Shown: positions 23,801 through 35,490 of the stretch, piece after piece | Position numbering within the stretch: position 1 is the first letter of the stretch | Layout: each line of letters starts with the position of its first letter | Assembly (NCBI GenBank): GCA_003586115.2 | Contig: QVOM02000053.1 | Span: 5,437,316-5,501,315, forward strand | DNA: 64,000 bases | From: Salvator merianae | Lineage: Eukaryota > Chordata > Lepidosauria > Squamata > Teiidae | Direction: 5' to 3' | Program-made: the position numbers and the translations under genes | Notes under the pieces: generated by a model | What the model was told of the DNA's origin: nothing | Database searches by the model: none | What the model saw: the letters and a program-made list of their open reading frames with translations, nothing else

Positions 23801-24984
23801 GGAAGAATATACAGAAGCATCTAGTCTGGAAAAGGTAAGGGGAACTGTACTGAGCATTACTGTGGAAATATTAAAGAATATTATCTGTTATTGAAACAAA
23901 TAAGTTATTATTAATAACCTCAAAGCTGCATAAGTAAAAGCTACTTTATTTTATGACCTCACAATTGTATCTGAAGAGGGGGAAAAAAAATACTACATTT
24001 CAAGTTGTGTTTCTGACAAAGCAAAGAAATAGATGGACTTCAAATGAATTTAAGCAAAAGCTCTTCCTTTTATGCAGGCCTGTAAAAACTGCTGTGTTTT
24101 GTCAGTTGTGTACAGATCTTAGCTAGATATATTACACTGTAGAAATAAAAAAATAAAGAAGAGACATATAAAAGAGATCTTCTCCAGGAGCTGTTGCCAA
24201 AAGGAACAATTGTGTCACTGTTGAAAGCTAAGGGAGGCGCATTCTATAGTCTGCAGGATGAATCATGAAGCAATGCTGGAAGATCTCTCGAAGGCAAATT
24301 AAAAATTAATGATGAACAAAATCAAATTTTCTTATGTGACTGATATTTTTTCACCTGCAAGTAACTATAAAAAGTCATCAAAGGAAGAAATGTATTAGTT
24401 TTTAATTCAATGTGACTTGCTGGAAGAAAATAATCACAAGAGTTCTAATAATAGCTATTTGACAACTTCCTAATCCTTACAATTTGTTGGTAAAAGCTGT
24501 GTCAATCCAATCCTAGCATTTTTCCCTTGAGTAATTCAAAGAAATGTACAGTCTATGATCTTGGAGATGAAATTGCAACTTTTAATAGCACATCTGCCAA
24601 ACAAACCTTGCATAAAATATCCCACAGCTTCTAACTTACTTGTGTCTTCAACAGTATAGTTACCAATATCCATAAACACATTAGTGAATGTAGCACACTT
24701 GTTTCACTGAATTTGTCTGTAAATTTAAACTCTTATTCTTTATATCAAGGATATATGAAATGGATTTGCATGTGCCTTTTCTCAAAGATTTTTGTTAAAA
24801 TATTTTACAGCATTTTAGCATTTATTTAAACTAATTTGCAGGGAATATTAATTTATCTGCTCTCTTGTTTTATTTTTTGCTTAAATCAATTATCATCAAC
24901 TTTTTCTTAAGATACATATACAAAATGAGTGTATAAAGTCATCAGGGAGATGCAGTCATGAATAGGAAAAGGGGAACCTGTTAT
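20836..24984. other. non-coding stretch, nothing recognised
   Basis: AT-rich sequence with A-rich runs at 21331-21357. The 67-codon ORFs near 22617-22824 open on both strands are coincidental. No splice-bounded open segment stands out. Confidence 0.55.
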
Positions 24985-25105
24985 GTTGTGCTTGAATGAT
25001 TTTTGTAGTTTGGTTCTAATCAAACTGGTTCTGAACAAACCTCAAACTGCCAACCTTGATTTAATGAACTGGCTTGGTTGTTCACAAACCAGTTTGATGA
25101 ACCCA
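24985..25105. repeat. GGTTC/GAACC-rich dispersed repeat, second block
   Basis: Contains GTTTGGTTCTAATCAAACTG, GAACAAACC, GAACTGGCTTGGTTG and CAAACCAGTTTGATGAACC. It is rich in AACTGGTTC-type words, as at 12943-13130 and 62388-62462. Confidence 0.35.
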
Positions 25106-26940
25106 CTAACATGTTCTCAGCTTTCCCAAACTTGCCTTCAGCTTCCCCTTTGGCTTCTCCATTTGTCATGGCCTACTCTAAATATGACTGTGATTTATCC
25201 ATTTTATCCATCACCCTTTTATCTTTTCACTCCACATCTTCCAGGCAGCCCAGGCGAGACTGATACTGGCAGAAATGTGATTATCTAGCAGCCAACTGGC
25301 TTGTTTTCCCAACCTATCAGGCCTCCAGAATGGATGGCTATGAGTCTCCCAGTAGGCTAAGCATGGCTTGAATATGATTGCCCAAGTTTGTCCATGGAAA
25401 GAACCAGAGTCCTCCACCTAGAAGCTCATAAAAACAGACCTATCATCTTACAGAAAAGTCAACAAATCACCAGACCCTGGTGACATCTGCTGAAGAGTAA
25501 CTGAAGAGCTTGAAGAGCTTTTTCCAAAAAAAAAAAAAAAAAAATGCAACTTGTCACTATGCTCATCTTCCATAGTGGAAGATTGCATTGTCCTTTCAAG
25601 GTGGACAATGTAACACCATTTTTTTAAAGGAGGGACTCAATGGGAGATCTAAGGAATTATAGCCAAAGTCCTGTCCTGGTATGGTTGCAGTAGTAGACAA
25701 TGCTAATTTCTGAAATCTTTTTTGTTTAAAACATTTATACGACACTTCTAAATTATTATTATTATTAACAGAATATTGACTTAGTTAACAAATAAAAATT
25801 AAACTACCATCTGTACTGATACAAAAGTTATTAGTTCATTAAAAGGAGATTAAAATTATCATAGTTAATGTTTGCCAATGATCAGCAAAACAACATTGCA
25901 ATGCGTGGTATAGAAACATTTTTAAAGGAGATATTAAGCATTCCACAGAGGCTGTGCTTCTTTTATTTAAAGGGTCCATTCTTTCCTTAAATTAGGAACT
26001 TCAGCAGAAAGCCTTTCTCCCTGGTTGATGTCAGATGAGTATCTGTAACCAAACAAATCCATATCTGCACATCTCAAGTATCAGATAGGTCTGAACACTA
26101 GAAAGATTTCTTTGGATAGCTTGGTCCACAGCTGTTTGTTCTCAGGTATGGCAGTATCAAAGCCTTAAGTTTTGAAGTATAGGTAACCATCTATGACATA
26201 GCAAAATATGATAATGATAATATTGGCAGTGATGTTTAAATTCTGTTTTCCTTTGGAGAAAAAAAGAATCTTGTAGGGTAAAAGGTGTGCCTCTGTCATC
26301 CTTTTGCTTTTCTGACTCTTAGGATTCATTTATTAGATATATCAATCTTGTCATCCTTTGTTCGTGTTAGAAATCATTTTAAAACTCATAGAGAGTAGGA
26401 ACTTCTGTGATTAAATTGTAGGCCTCACATTACTATTTTATTTGTTTTCATCCACATAGGATGTATTTGTCACATAAACAGACATTTATCACAAGTATAT
26501 GCTTAAATTTCTCAACTGTTCCATTTTGTATGGAATACTATAAATATTCAAATACAAGTGATTCATGGAAACGCGTCATAGATTATGGTTTATAAAACAT
26601 GCATAACATAAGTTTCGTGTTCAGAAGAGCTCAGACTGAAAAATGGTGCCTGCAGAAATGAAATGGAAAATCTTCTCACTGAAACCCAGGATAGACCCTT
26701 CTAGTGAGAGTAAATCAGCACACAGAGTCCCCAGATAATTTGATCTACAGCTCCCGTATCAGCCTCAGCCAGTATGACAAATGGTCAGTTATAGTCCAAA
26801 ATAAAAAAAAAGAGCTAATTCTAAGTGAGATAGACTTGGCATAAGCATTTTTTACAGGCCACAAAAAGTATTTGACTCTTCCTGATTTCTTCTATTTTTC
26901 ACACTTAGTTGTTTCACATCAAGTTTCACATGATGACATG
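25106..26940. other. non-coding stretch with a poly(A) run
   Basis: An A19 run at 25526-25544 could be the tail of an old plus-strand retroposed sequence, but no recognisable body precedes it. A small (ATT)n lies near 25757. Otherwise nothing was recognised. Confidence 0.5.
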
Positions 26941-27580
26941 AGGTAAGCTGGCTCTAGGCCAGTATCTTGTTCAGATCATGTAAGGTTAATGGAAAGATCG
27001 GCTCTTTTGCAAGGCACTTTGGGCATCATGTCACGTGTGCTTTTTCTGTTCTTTGCTGCTTTTGGGCATGGGCAATAGGAAGGCCCACAGTTCCGCCCTC
27101 ACAGGTTTTTCTTTTCAGACATTTTGCCATAGCAAGAAGAGCAAGCTTCAATGATGGGGAAGTTTTGAAAGACGAGAAGCCTGAGGGGCAGTTCCACTTG
27201 CCTCAGAGGTGGGTGGGAGCCTGATGGCCATTCCCTAGGACCCCCACACTAATTTTGGAGTTCCCACTCAACTTGCACAAGTTTGACCCTGCTGGACTAT
27301 TTCACAGGATGGCTTTGCTGCTGTGGTTACCTTTGATCTAGAACCTTCAAAAATGCCTTATGGGTCTTGGAGGATGGAAAGAAGGAAGTTGGAAAAGTGC
27401 TGTCTCCCAGGGTTCTTTGGATGAAGTGGCCAAACAGTGAGCAAAACAGGCATGAATGCAAATGGACCCTGTTCTGGTCCAGAAGCAGCCTTTCATGGAA
27501 AGGGGGAAAGTGTGGAAAGAACCTCAAAGGAGAAACTATGCTCTTCCACCACTGTTCAAGAATCTGATCATGACAGAACT
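26941..27580. other. locally GC-richer block of unknown nature with a weak exon-like segment
   Basis: This 640-base block is less AT-rich than its neighbours. Within it, TTTTTCTTTTCAG (27106-27118) precedes 90 bases open in one frame (HFAIARRASFNDGEVLKDEK and onward) that end at a donor AGAG|GTGGGTG (27205-27215). It could be an exon, a retroposed fragment or part of an LTR. No protein family was recognised. Confidence 0.25.
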
Positions 27581-27834
27581 ACTGGAAAGGTGCACACTGA
27601 TCATTTAAAAAATTAGGATAATCTGTTAAAGAACAGCTGTTCCCTTGGTTATTTGGAGGCCTTTGAAGTGACCCAATAAAACAATTCAGAAATGAAATAA
27701 ATACTATTCCTATCTTAATCTGCCAAATGTGGTTGTGGAGGATTTAAACAAAACAAATCAGGGTTTTTTTTTTAATGGTTTATGTCTCAAGTGATAATAA
27801 TTGAGATGGGGGCTCACAACCTCCTTGCTTAAAA

Positions 27835-27953
27835 CAGTATTTTTCAAACTCTAGTCCTCCAGATGTTCTCAATTCAGCAACTCCTACAAATTCCCAATGG
27901 TGGAATACTGAGAGTTGTTCAGGAACATTTGGAACACAGTTCAAGAACCACTG
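27835..27953. mobile_element. short hAT-like MITE, degraded
   Basis: The ends are CAGTATTTTTCAAACT at the left and, reverse-complemented, CAGTGGTTCTTGAACTGTG at the right, a degenerate terminal inverted repeat beginning CAGTG/A. The 119 bp between carry CAACTCCTACAAATTCCCA and a partly complementary second half. The flanking octamers (GCTTAAAA / ACCAAAAA) are weakly similar, as a decayed 8 bp duplication would be. It has no coding capacity. Confidence 0.45.
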
Positions 27954-28157
27954 ACCAAAAATAAAGGTTTTCAGGAGTCTTTAACATTCTCTCTTTCTAA
28001 GCAGAACGCTGCCCTTACAATGCTGGTAGTGGCATTTGCACAAAGATCTTTAACACATCACTGTTTGTACAATGTTTGCTTAAGAAAATGAAACAAAAAG
28101 CGATTATGAGCAAGTGGTATGAAAATGCCAGCGATTGTTTCCTTCATTCATAGATTA

Positions 28158-28165
28158 CTCCCTCC

Positions 28166-28233
<68 letters not shown>
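28158..28233. repeat. compound (CT)n-(TA)n-(TG)n microsatellite
   Basis: CT units 28166-28183, TA units 28183-28204 and TG units 28205-28233 are joined directly without spacers. Confidence 0.95.
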
Positions 28234-28237
<4 letters not shown>

Positions 28238-29023
28238 AATAGACATCTCCAAACCTATTGAACCTGTAAAAGATAAGCTTAGTAGCAATATAAAATCAAA
28301 ATTTTGATTGAGAAACTCTGCACAATGATAATGAATGTGGCTTGTTTGCTCTACAACATTTTTTTTTCCAGATCATTATTTAAAAAGAAGAGAGAGCATG
28401 AAAAATATTTCTAACCAAAATAAGCACCATTCCCACTCACTTCTGTTTTCAACAGAGGCAAGTTATCTATATTGAAGAAGGAAAAAAAATGATATGGTGG
28501 CAGGAGAAAAAAAAATGAAACTGTAGAGGAAATAAAAACGTTCATACACACCACAAGCTCACTTTTATTTTTGTCTCAAAATGAATATGGATTTCTGTGC
28601 TAAAAAAGTATAAAACAAAACCCCATGGAGGACGTCTTTATAGGCAGCTGGAGTATTGCCACTGAGAACACCTGCTGAGACAATCATTCTCAGTGTTTAC
28701 TTCGACTAGTAATGATCAGTGACACATAAAGAATATGGAAATTAAAACCAATACCTTGAGTAAAGATGAATACTCGGATGCATCTGCCTGGCAGGAAACC
28801 CTGCTTATATTTTGTGAAAATTTTGGGTAGCTTTGCTTACATAGCCTCTACTGAGCATTGCTTTAGTGACTTGTTTTAGCCAAAAACTCTTAACTCAGCA
28901 AGAGTTTTATTTTAACCAGTCCAAATATCACAACAAGAGGGATTTGTATAGCCCAAAATTATTTACCATATTAGATATAACAGAGAGAAATAAGGGGATA
29001 TACAAAAAGAAGTGTCAGAAAGT
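28234..29023. other. AT-rich non-coding stretch, nothing recognised
   Basis: Only homopolymer-rich AT sequence. No gene or repeat family was seen. Confidence 0.5.
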
Positions 29024-29100
29024 AAAAAAAAAGAAGAAGAAGAAGGAAGGAAAGAAGGAAAAAGAAAAAAGAAAGGAAGAAAGAAAGAGAAAGAAAGAAA
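29024..29100. repeat. degenerate (GAA/GGAA/GAAA)n polypurine tract
   Basis: Almost every base is a purine, with units drifting from GAA to GGAA and GAAA. Lys/Glu-rich ORFs over it are spurious. Confidence 0.85.
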
Positions 29101-29424
29101 TGATGGTGATGAAGAGTTATTTATTGTTGTTTTTCAAATACCTTTTTTAAGAAAAGGAACAAGAAAACTTCAATAAAGTAAAACAAAAAGCATTGGTTTA
29201 TACCCACTCTGGAAACAAAACACACATAGCTTATACCCACTCTGGCTGCAGACACTTCTGGACTGCTCAGGAATGGGTAAATTTGGTTGGCACACCTTGG
29301 AACACCACTTACAGGACAACCTTTTGCCAATATGTAAATGCTTTCTTGGAATACAAGGATTTCCCAGTAAACTTTCTGAAAGAAAATGAGAGTACTCTCA
29401 TATGCTCCATGTTCACCGTCAAAA
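29101..29424. other. short unique spacer with a 15 bp direct repeat
   Basis: TTATACCCACTCTGG occurs twice, at 29198-29212 and 29231-29245. No gene was recognised. The 130- and 172-codon ORFs that cross here owe their length to the adjoining microsatellite. Confidence 0.5.
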
Positions 29425-29484
29425 AAGGAAGGAAGGAAGGAAGGAAGGAAGGAAGGAAGGAAGGAAGGAAGGAAGGAAGGACAA

Positions 29485-29560
<76 letters not shown>
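29425..29560. repeat. compound (AAGG)14-(AAAG)19 microsatellite, polypurine
   Basis: AAGG units at 29425-29480 switch after ACA to AAAG units at 29484-29560. Long ORFs in both strands are artefacts of the array. Confidence 0.97.
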
Positions 29561-29561
<1 letters not shown>

Positions 29562-30194
29562 GAAGGGAGGGATGGAGAAAAATAAAGGAAAGGAAAATGC
29601 AAAAAATAATTTCCACAGATTTATGTAACTAATTTTCATGAGGCATCCATGCTTTTAATTCTATTCATTAGTTCTTGATATTATTTGGTACTCATGGAAG
29701 ATGAATAAATCAATCATAGTACCTGCTTTTTAACCGTGTAGCTACACTTCTTTCAAAGATTCATTGATAGATCAAAAATGTTTAGTGAAGGATATACATG
29801 AAACTGGTATTTAGAATTTCAGTGCAGACAGTAATTAGTGTATCACTTGTCATTTCCACAGCACTGTGAAATATTATGGCATGTTGTGACTTTATTTAAC
29901 AGAATCAGTTACATACCTGTCACTTTAATTCAACTAAAAAGCCTTTCTTATGACAATTCACATACTATCATAAAGTCAGTCAGTCATATAAATGCATGTC
30001 TCAATGTTTAAACTAAATCAAGAAGAAGAGGAGGAAGAAGAAGATCATCACCATCTTCTTCCTCAAGTGGCAAAGTTTAACTTAGACTTTGAAGGCAGCA
30101 AATGGTTGTGGATAAAAATGGGCTTGTATCTGCATCCTTTCCCCATCAAACATCAGTGGATATAAGGCAGGCAGCCATTTTAATGTAGAGAGTG
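29561..30194. other. non-coding stretch, nothing recognised
   Basis: AT-rich sequence with a short GAA/GGA run at 30021-30045. No gene was seen. Confidence 0.5.
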
Positions 30195-30252
30195 AAGGGG
30201 AGAGGAGAGGAGAGGAGAGGAGAGGAGAGGAGAGGAGAGGGGAGGGGAGGGG
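30195..30252. repeat. (GGAGA)n minisatellite-like array
   Basis: About nine GGAGA units drift into GGGGA at the right end. It is pure purine. Confidence 0.95.
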
Positions 30253-30487
30253 AAATAAAATTAAAAGAAACAGAAATACGGTAGATTTAATATTTCAGCA
30301 TAGGGATGAGTAGAAGTTTACAGAACTACAAGAGCCCAGCTGCACCCAATATTCCTGAACACTTTGAGCCAAGAAAATGGCTTGTCCCACTCCAGGAAAG
30401 TTCACTGTCATAGCTATAAGCCAGTCTCACATTATCCTTTCTCCAATTTCTTTCCAACATATATGTTCCATATTGTACTTCAAGTAC

Positions 30488-30643
30488 AATACCACAGGAG
30501 GTGGTGGGCTCTCCTTCGCTGGAGATCTTCAAGGAAAGGCTGGACAGATATCTGTCTAGGATGGTGTAGTGAATCCTGCATTGAGCAGGGGGTTGGACTC
30601 CATGACCCTGGAGGTCCCTTCCAACTCTATGATTCTATGATTC
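30488..30643 (+). mobile_element. CR1-type LINE 3' end (non-coding tail)
   Basis: ACCACAGGAGGTGGTGGGCT, then CTGGAGATCTTCAAGGAAAG, GCTGGACAGATATCTGTC, GGGGGTTGGACTCCATGACC and a terminal CTATGATTCTATGATTC. This order and the tandem ATTCTATG-type 3' terminus instead of poly(A) are hallmarks of CR1 LINEs in birds and reptiles. It is strongly 5'-truncated, as is usual for CR1. Confidence 0.85.
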
Positions 30644-31174
30644 AAGTAGGCCAGCACACACCAAAGCAATGTGATTGGCCATTATTTTATAAAAGTCAGT
30701 GCCTATGTTTTTTGTCCTTTGTTTTCACCATGGCATGGCCATTCTCTCCATTTTGTTTCTGCTACGTGTCTGCATGAACTGTTCTGCATTGTTGCTTTTT
30801 TGCATTGTTTTCACCTCATAGAAACAAGCAAATAAGCATACAAGCAACAACAGCTTCCACCTCAAAAGACCTTTAGGAAAAGATCCATGCAGACCCCACA
30901 GATTCTGTTTTGCATTGCAACATCATTTGTTTAGTTTTCATTCCTCTGCACAGTGTGTAATCAGACACACACTTGAAGAGCTGGGTTAATTTGATTTTTT
31001 CCCCTGCATTCACCATACACCATCTTGAAATCTCAGAAAGGTCACCTGTTCATCATTCAGGATTTGATAGAAATAAAGATATCTCTTTCTTTAAGTGGGT
31101 TGAACAGGAAACTACATAAGCAAATTAGCCAATCGGTGGGTAGCACCCATTTTTAAATTCATAAAATTAGGGGT
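30644..31174. other. non-coding stretch, nothing recognised
   Basis: No supported gene. A-rich sequence near 31180 marks the start of the adjacent L1-like remnant. Confidence 0.45.
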
Positions 31175-31930
31175 TTCCACTAAAAAAAAAAAACCTAAAA
31201 AAAGAATGATTTTTCTTTAATCAAACATAGTATTTCCTTTTCTGCTAAATTCTCCTTCTTCTTGCACAATATTCTAGTAGAAAATTCTTCTGGAAACTTC
31301 ACAATCTTTTCTCCAATATCTTCTTCAGGTTCCTCCAGAACTGACTTTATTTCTAATAGTGTCAAAATATCCAGCTTTTTCTCTCTCTTTTTATTAACAA
31401 TCTCAGTTCTGTTCTCTAGAGTTTCCTCTTATTCCTAATTTGTTTTACATCTCCAGCCAGTTGGCTCACTGTTATTTTTAATTTCCTTAACTTTCTTTCT
31501 AAAATTCTCCTTTAGTTTTATCTTCAGTCTTGACATTTCAGTTCTCATGTCTGTGAACTGTGGCATTGTATCTTTTCTCAGAATTTCAAATATTTTTTGT
31601 AAGGAACCCGCCCTTTCAGCTTTCATTCTTAGCCATGTTTCTTCTTGTTGTCATATTAAACTTTTTTCCAAGAACAGAGGCAACCCAGCATCCCTGTAGG
31701 TGGTGCTGTTGTTCAAGAAACTAGCTGAATTTTCCACAAAAAAGTAATGTCCAATCTCTTTTTTTTCTATTTTGCTTTTCTGTAAACTCAGGAAGTTAGT
31801 CCCAATTTTCTCTCCGTAGATACAATGATACCATACTATTGGTTTTTTTTTTGCTAACCTTCTATCCCTGTCCAGATGGTTCTGTTAATTCCAAAGCAAA
31901 TTCATCAAAAATAAGGTACTTGGTCTTTCA
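31175..31930 (-). mobile_element. L1-like LINE remnant (5'UTR and ORF1 start), minus strand
   Basis: Read on the minus strand, the frame 31626-31435 encodes MKAERAGSLQKIFEILRK, then DTMPQFTDMRTEMSRLKIKL and a Lys/Glu-rich continuation. This is the coiled-coil-type composition and wording of L1 ORF1 N-terminal regions. It is preceded on the same strand by ATGACAACAAGAAGAAACATG (about 31655-31635). The frame breaks after WRCKTN, and further Lys/Glu-rich coding debris in other frames continues to about 31200. The copy is inactive. The clade call rests on composition and a few words only. Confidence 0.5.
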
Positions 31931-31939
31931 CTATTCAGG

Positions 31940-32156
31940 CTGTGATCAGGCACAACAACAACAACAACAACAACAACAAAAGCATCTCTGAGGCAGCTCA
32001 GAGATGGCTTCGAGTTGGAATTATTCACACACCAGTCTTCCCCTCCCCTTTCTCATGAACATTCTATTCTAGAAAAGAAGACCTGGGAACACAAGGGCCA
32101 CACACTGTCCCTATGAGATGCCTCTGAGGCAACCCTTTTGCTATGCCTGATCACAG
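31940..32156. mobile_element. small inverted-repeat element (217 bp) enclosing a CAA microsatellite
   Basis: A perfect 13 bp terminal inverted repeat, CTGTGATCAGGCA (31940-31952) and TGCCTGATCACAG (32144-32156). Inside the left end is (CAA)9 (31952-31979), and then a perfect hairpin with arms CATCTCTGAG and CTCAGAGATG and a GCAG loop (31983-32006). A related GCCTCTGAGGC palindrome lies near the right end. No target duplication is certain. It is a MITE-like candidate of unknown family. Confidence 0.4.
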
Positions 32157-33884
32157 TCTCAGTTAAAAAAAAAAAAGATACAAGTCCTTTTATCCATTTT
32201 TACTTTGCAGCTTCAGATTCTTATTAAGCTTTCAGTTTTGTGTTAAGTTGAAATCTTTCCAGTAAGCTTTCCTTTCTCACTTTTCTCAGTTCTGAAAAAC
32301 ATCAAAAACAATTAACCAGAGGTATAATTGTGTTGCCAAAATGAAGACTTCTTTCAGGTTTTAAAACTGTAGTTCAAGATAGATTAAGAAAGTGAGGGTC
32401 TTGCAGATTTTGTGCCTTTAAGGGGCTCACTTGTGCCAATGAGGAATGGTCATAATCCCTAAGCTTTTTGCCTCTTCATTCATGGTCTATTCACAAAGAT
32501 CAGTGCTCCAAAACACATGTGGACAATCCTGACACTCTCTCCTTATCTGGAAAGATTTCCAGCTGTTGAAAACAGCTTCCGTGGTGCTTCTTGTACTTCT
32601 AAAGGTTTCTTGTGTGAAGAAACTCCACAAGCAACTTTAATCTGCCATTCCACCTTGCCTGGAAGTCTCCTTGCAATTTTCTTGCTTGTCACTAACAAAC
32701 ACTATTGCATTTTGTGTGTTTAGAACAAAATAGACAGCACTAATTATAAGCATGTTTCAGGTGAAAAGTCAGTATGACTAAACATGCTTTGGATAGGGAC
32801 ATAATCTTCTTCTAACAGCTCTTGTTTCTAAACCTTTCAGCCATTTTATTATTATTTTTTATCTTTCTCTTTACTTGCACTGTATCCTGTGCACTGAACA
32901 GGCTCTATTTGGGTCAAATCAATACACAGAGGATATTACATGTATGCACCAGTGGCTCAAAACAACAAAACTTGGTAGAGGTAAATGCTGAGATGATACC
33001 TGGCATTGATGCTTAAAATCCAGTCAGAGGCTTCCTTCCTTTATCAGATGCAGGGCATTTTCACTTGCTGAAGCAGGAACTAAAGAGGAAATCAATGTTA
33101 CTTTCATTTTGTTTCTGTTGGAGCGGTAGTGGAAGCAACATATTCATGTACACAGTCATCGAGGGACAATAGTGTAGGATGAAAGGAGCACAGGTTTGAA
33201 ATTCCATGCCTTTCTTTGCCCATTTCTAGACTTAGCAACAGCTTATGCAGCCTGACCAAAGACATGCTTAGTCTGTAAAAATTCTTTGGTAACATTTGGA
33301 GTACGTTACTGGGGTCATATGGAATGTTTTTACAATCTGTGCAATGACATACTTTATTGGCAACTGTTTCAGAAGTCTTAATGTCTTAGGATTTATTTGT
33401 TTATTTATTGTGAGAACAGCAGATTCTTCAGATTTTCTGAATTATAATGATCTCCTCCTTGAACTTTCAATAGGTCACACTCTGTCCAAGTGGTGTCCAA
33501 TGTTCTGATTTGTCTGATGGTTTTGTTTGGACTGGATATCTACAATAAAGCTATCTTTTTAAGATGATTTGTTTAACCTGTTTTTAATTTATAATAGATG
33601 GATTTTTTTTTGTTGCTCTTTTATGTGGGTTGATGTCCACAAAAATAAACTAAAATAGTTTCAATACATTTTCAGTGTGCCTAACATTGTTGTCAATCCG
33701 TAGTAGGTTCTTACTACAAGGAGGTTTTCTTGGTTGTATTTGGTCAAATGAGTAGAGTGGGAAACACATTTGTGGATTTTTTTTAGATTCTTTTGTTTGG
33801 CATTTTCTTGTATACTCTTAACCTCTTATTCTTGTGACTGGGAAAAAGAATCCAGTTTGTGTCTGACAAAGTGAGCTTTCTTGC
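32157..33884. other. non-coding stretch, nothing recognised
   Basis: AT-rich sequence. All ORFs are short and lack domain or splice support. Confidence 0.5.
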
Positions 33885-33965
33885 TCACTTTATTTATTTC
33901 AAACAGTTCTATACCACTTCATATATAAAATGTCCTAATGGACTCTGCATTTGTTTGCTATCCTG
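33885..33965. repeat. TTTATTTATTT-type repeat end
   Basis: CTTTATTTATTTCAAACAGT, then TATACCACTTCATATATAAA and ATGTCCTAATGG. The wording resembles the TTTATTTA...TATCCCGC...GGCTTACA ends of abundant squamate repeats. A similar block is at 50098-50205. The orientation and class are uncertain. Confidence 0.35.
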
Positions 33966-34077
33966 TAATCATGCTTTGTATTATTTCCTATGTAACAATT
34001 AGTTTCCAGTTAATGTAATCTTTGTTCCCTCTGTTCCTTCCTGCTGCTAGTGGCAGTACTTGGCAGTAACTACTGGC

Positions 34078-34440
34078 TGTCAAGATCATTCCTCAGGCCT
34101 CAGACCAAGAAAACAGGCAGAGACAACTTACCATACTAGCAAATCTTTATTGAGAGAAGGTTACAAGGAGCGCAGCTCTGACTAGTGCTTGTATTCACCA
34201 GCATTTCTTGCCCAGTTCCCACAGACAGTCCCAGTTAAGACTACAATACTTTTATATTTCCGTAATACCCTGGTGGTTCCCAGCATAGTGCTATATATTA
34301 TTCAACAACATAAGGCAGCATCTGCAATTAAAGCTGAGAGAGAAGGTTGGGAGTGTGAAAGTGACAAAGATGGCACTGTGAACAAGCTGGCACTGACACT
34401 AAGGAATATTAAAATGGCAGCCAGCTCTTAGATGATGTAA
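34078..34440 (-). mobile_element. candidate solo LTR, minus orientation
   Basis: On the minus strand a TATA-like AAATATAAAAG (34259-34249) is followed about 100 bases later by AATAAAG (34151-34145), and then by a T-rich stretch that starts with a GTAAGT-like site (about 34130). This is the U3 TATA, R polyadenylation signal, U5 order of a retroviral-type LTR. The left edge TGTCAAG (34078) would be the CA end. Exact limits and target duplication are not established, and no internal viral genes are seen. It would be an old endogenous copy. Confidence 0.35.
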
Positions 34441-35457
34441 TATAGCCCTTTGCTTCCTGTATTCTGTAGTTATGTGATTTAGCAGCAGGGACACCATCAA
34501 GCATAAAATGTGGTAAAATGCAGAAATGAAAATACAGCATGTTCTAATAAATGTAATTCATTATGGAAATCTCAAGTGCAAGTTTTAACCCAATGTCACA
34601 ATTACAAGAAATAAAGAGTATTTATTGAGTCTTAGATCTCAGGCATGCTAAACTAGGAACTATCCAACCTACTAAAGATATGCGGAGGGTATGCTTCTCT
34701 CTGTGCTGCATAATGATGAAGAGCTCCATAGTGTAGTCCCAATAAGATCCCCAAGGAAGCATCTTGTCTTCCTGCAGCACACTTATCTCAATAATTTGTG
34801 AAGTTTCTTGTGTTTTCTCAATTTACTGTCTACATCCACAGCTCTTTAGATACCCTGACCAGCTGTGTATCTGTCTTTTCCCTGCAACCTAACAGCTGCT
34901 TTACTGAAATCTGGGAGACTATAAAGATATGCAGGTGTTCACCTGATACTTTATAGTGAAATCATTAATTGTGTAACTTGGAAAATAGTAGGGGCAGTAA
35001 TATCTTTCCACCAACAAACAGTGTAAGTTTATAAAATATTGCAAATAAATAAATAAATATGAAATTTGCATTTTCAACTTTGTTAATTCAAAGTGGGATT
35101 GGCATGTTCCATGCTTCATAAGTTGATCTTTACTTGGGCAATCCAAAGCAAATGGTGGATTCCCTCTGGAATGCAAAGAGGGAAGTATGTCTGACTCATT
35201 TAATCATCCATATTCATCACCTGATTCCAACATGAAATAAATACATGCAACTCCATTCTTATAAAGCAAACATCTACCAATTAAGTTCTATGACATGTAA
35301 AAATAGTGGTGGCCACATATACGGTCACCATCTGAGACCCCAGCTTGAACAAGGACACACAGAGTGTTTCAGTGAAGTAACATATCAGTTAACTGATAAG
35401 AAATCATACTGAAATGTTCAGTTACAAAAGTATATAGTTATTCCGACATCGTTATTA
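34441..35457. other. non-coding stretch, nothing recognised
   Basis: AT-rich sequence including (AAAT)n near 35045-35060. No gene. Confidence 0.5.
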
Positions 35458-35490
35458 ACAACAACAACAACAACAACAACAACAAACAAC
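35458..35490. repeat. (AAC)n microsatellite
   Basis: About ten ACA/AAC units, followed by CCTGGTTTGAGCTGGTTTTA, which may be more GGTTC-type repeat. Confidence 0.9.

Noticed and set aside
25526..25544. Poly(A) as proof of a processed pseudogene
   Set aside because: No recognisable coding body or flanking target duplication was found upstream.
29121..29639. 172- and 130-codon ORFs on opposite strands
   Set aside because: Their length comes from the stop-free AAGG/AAAG array, and the unique flanks encode nothing recognisable.
30364..30777. 137-codon ORF
   Set aside because: It crosses the CR1 3' tail, which is non-coding, so it is a chance frame.
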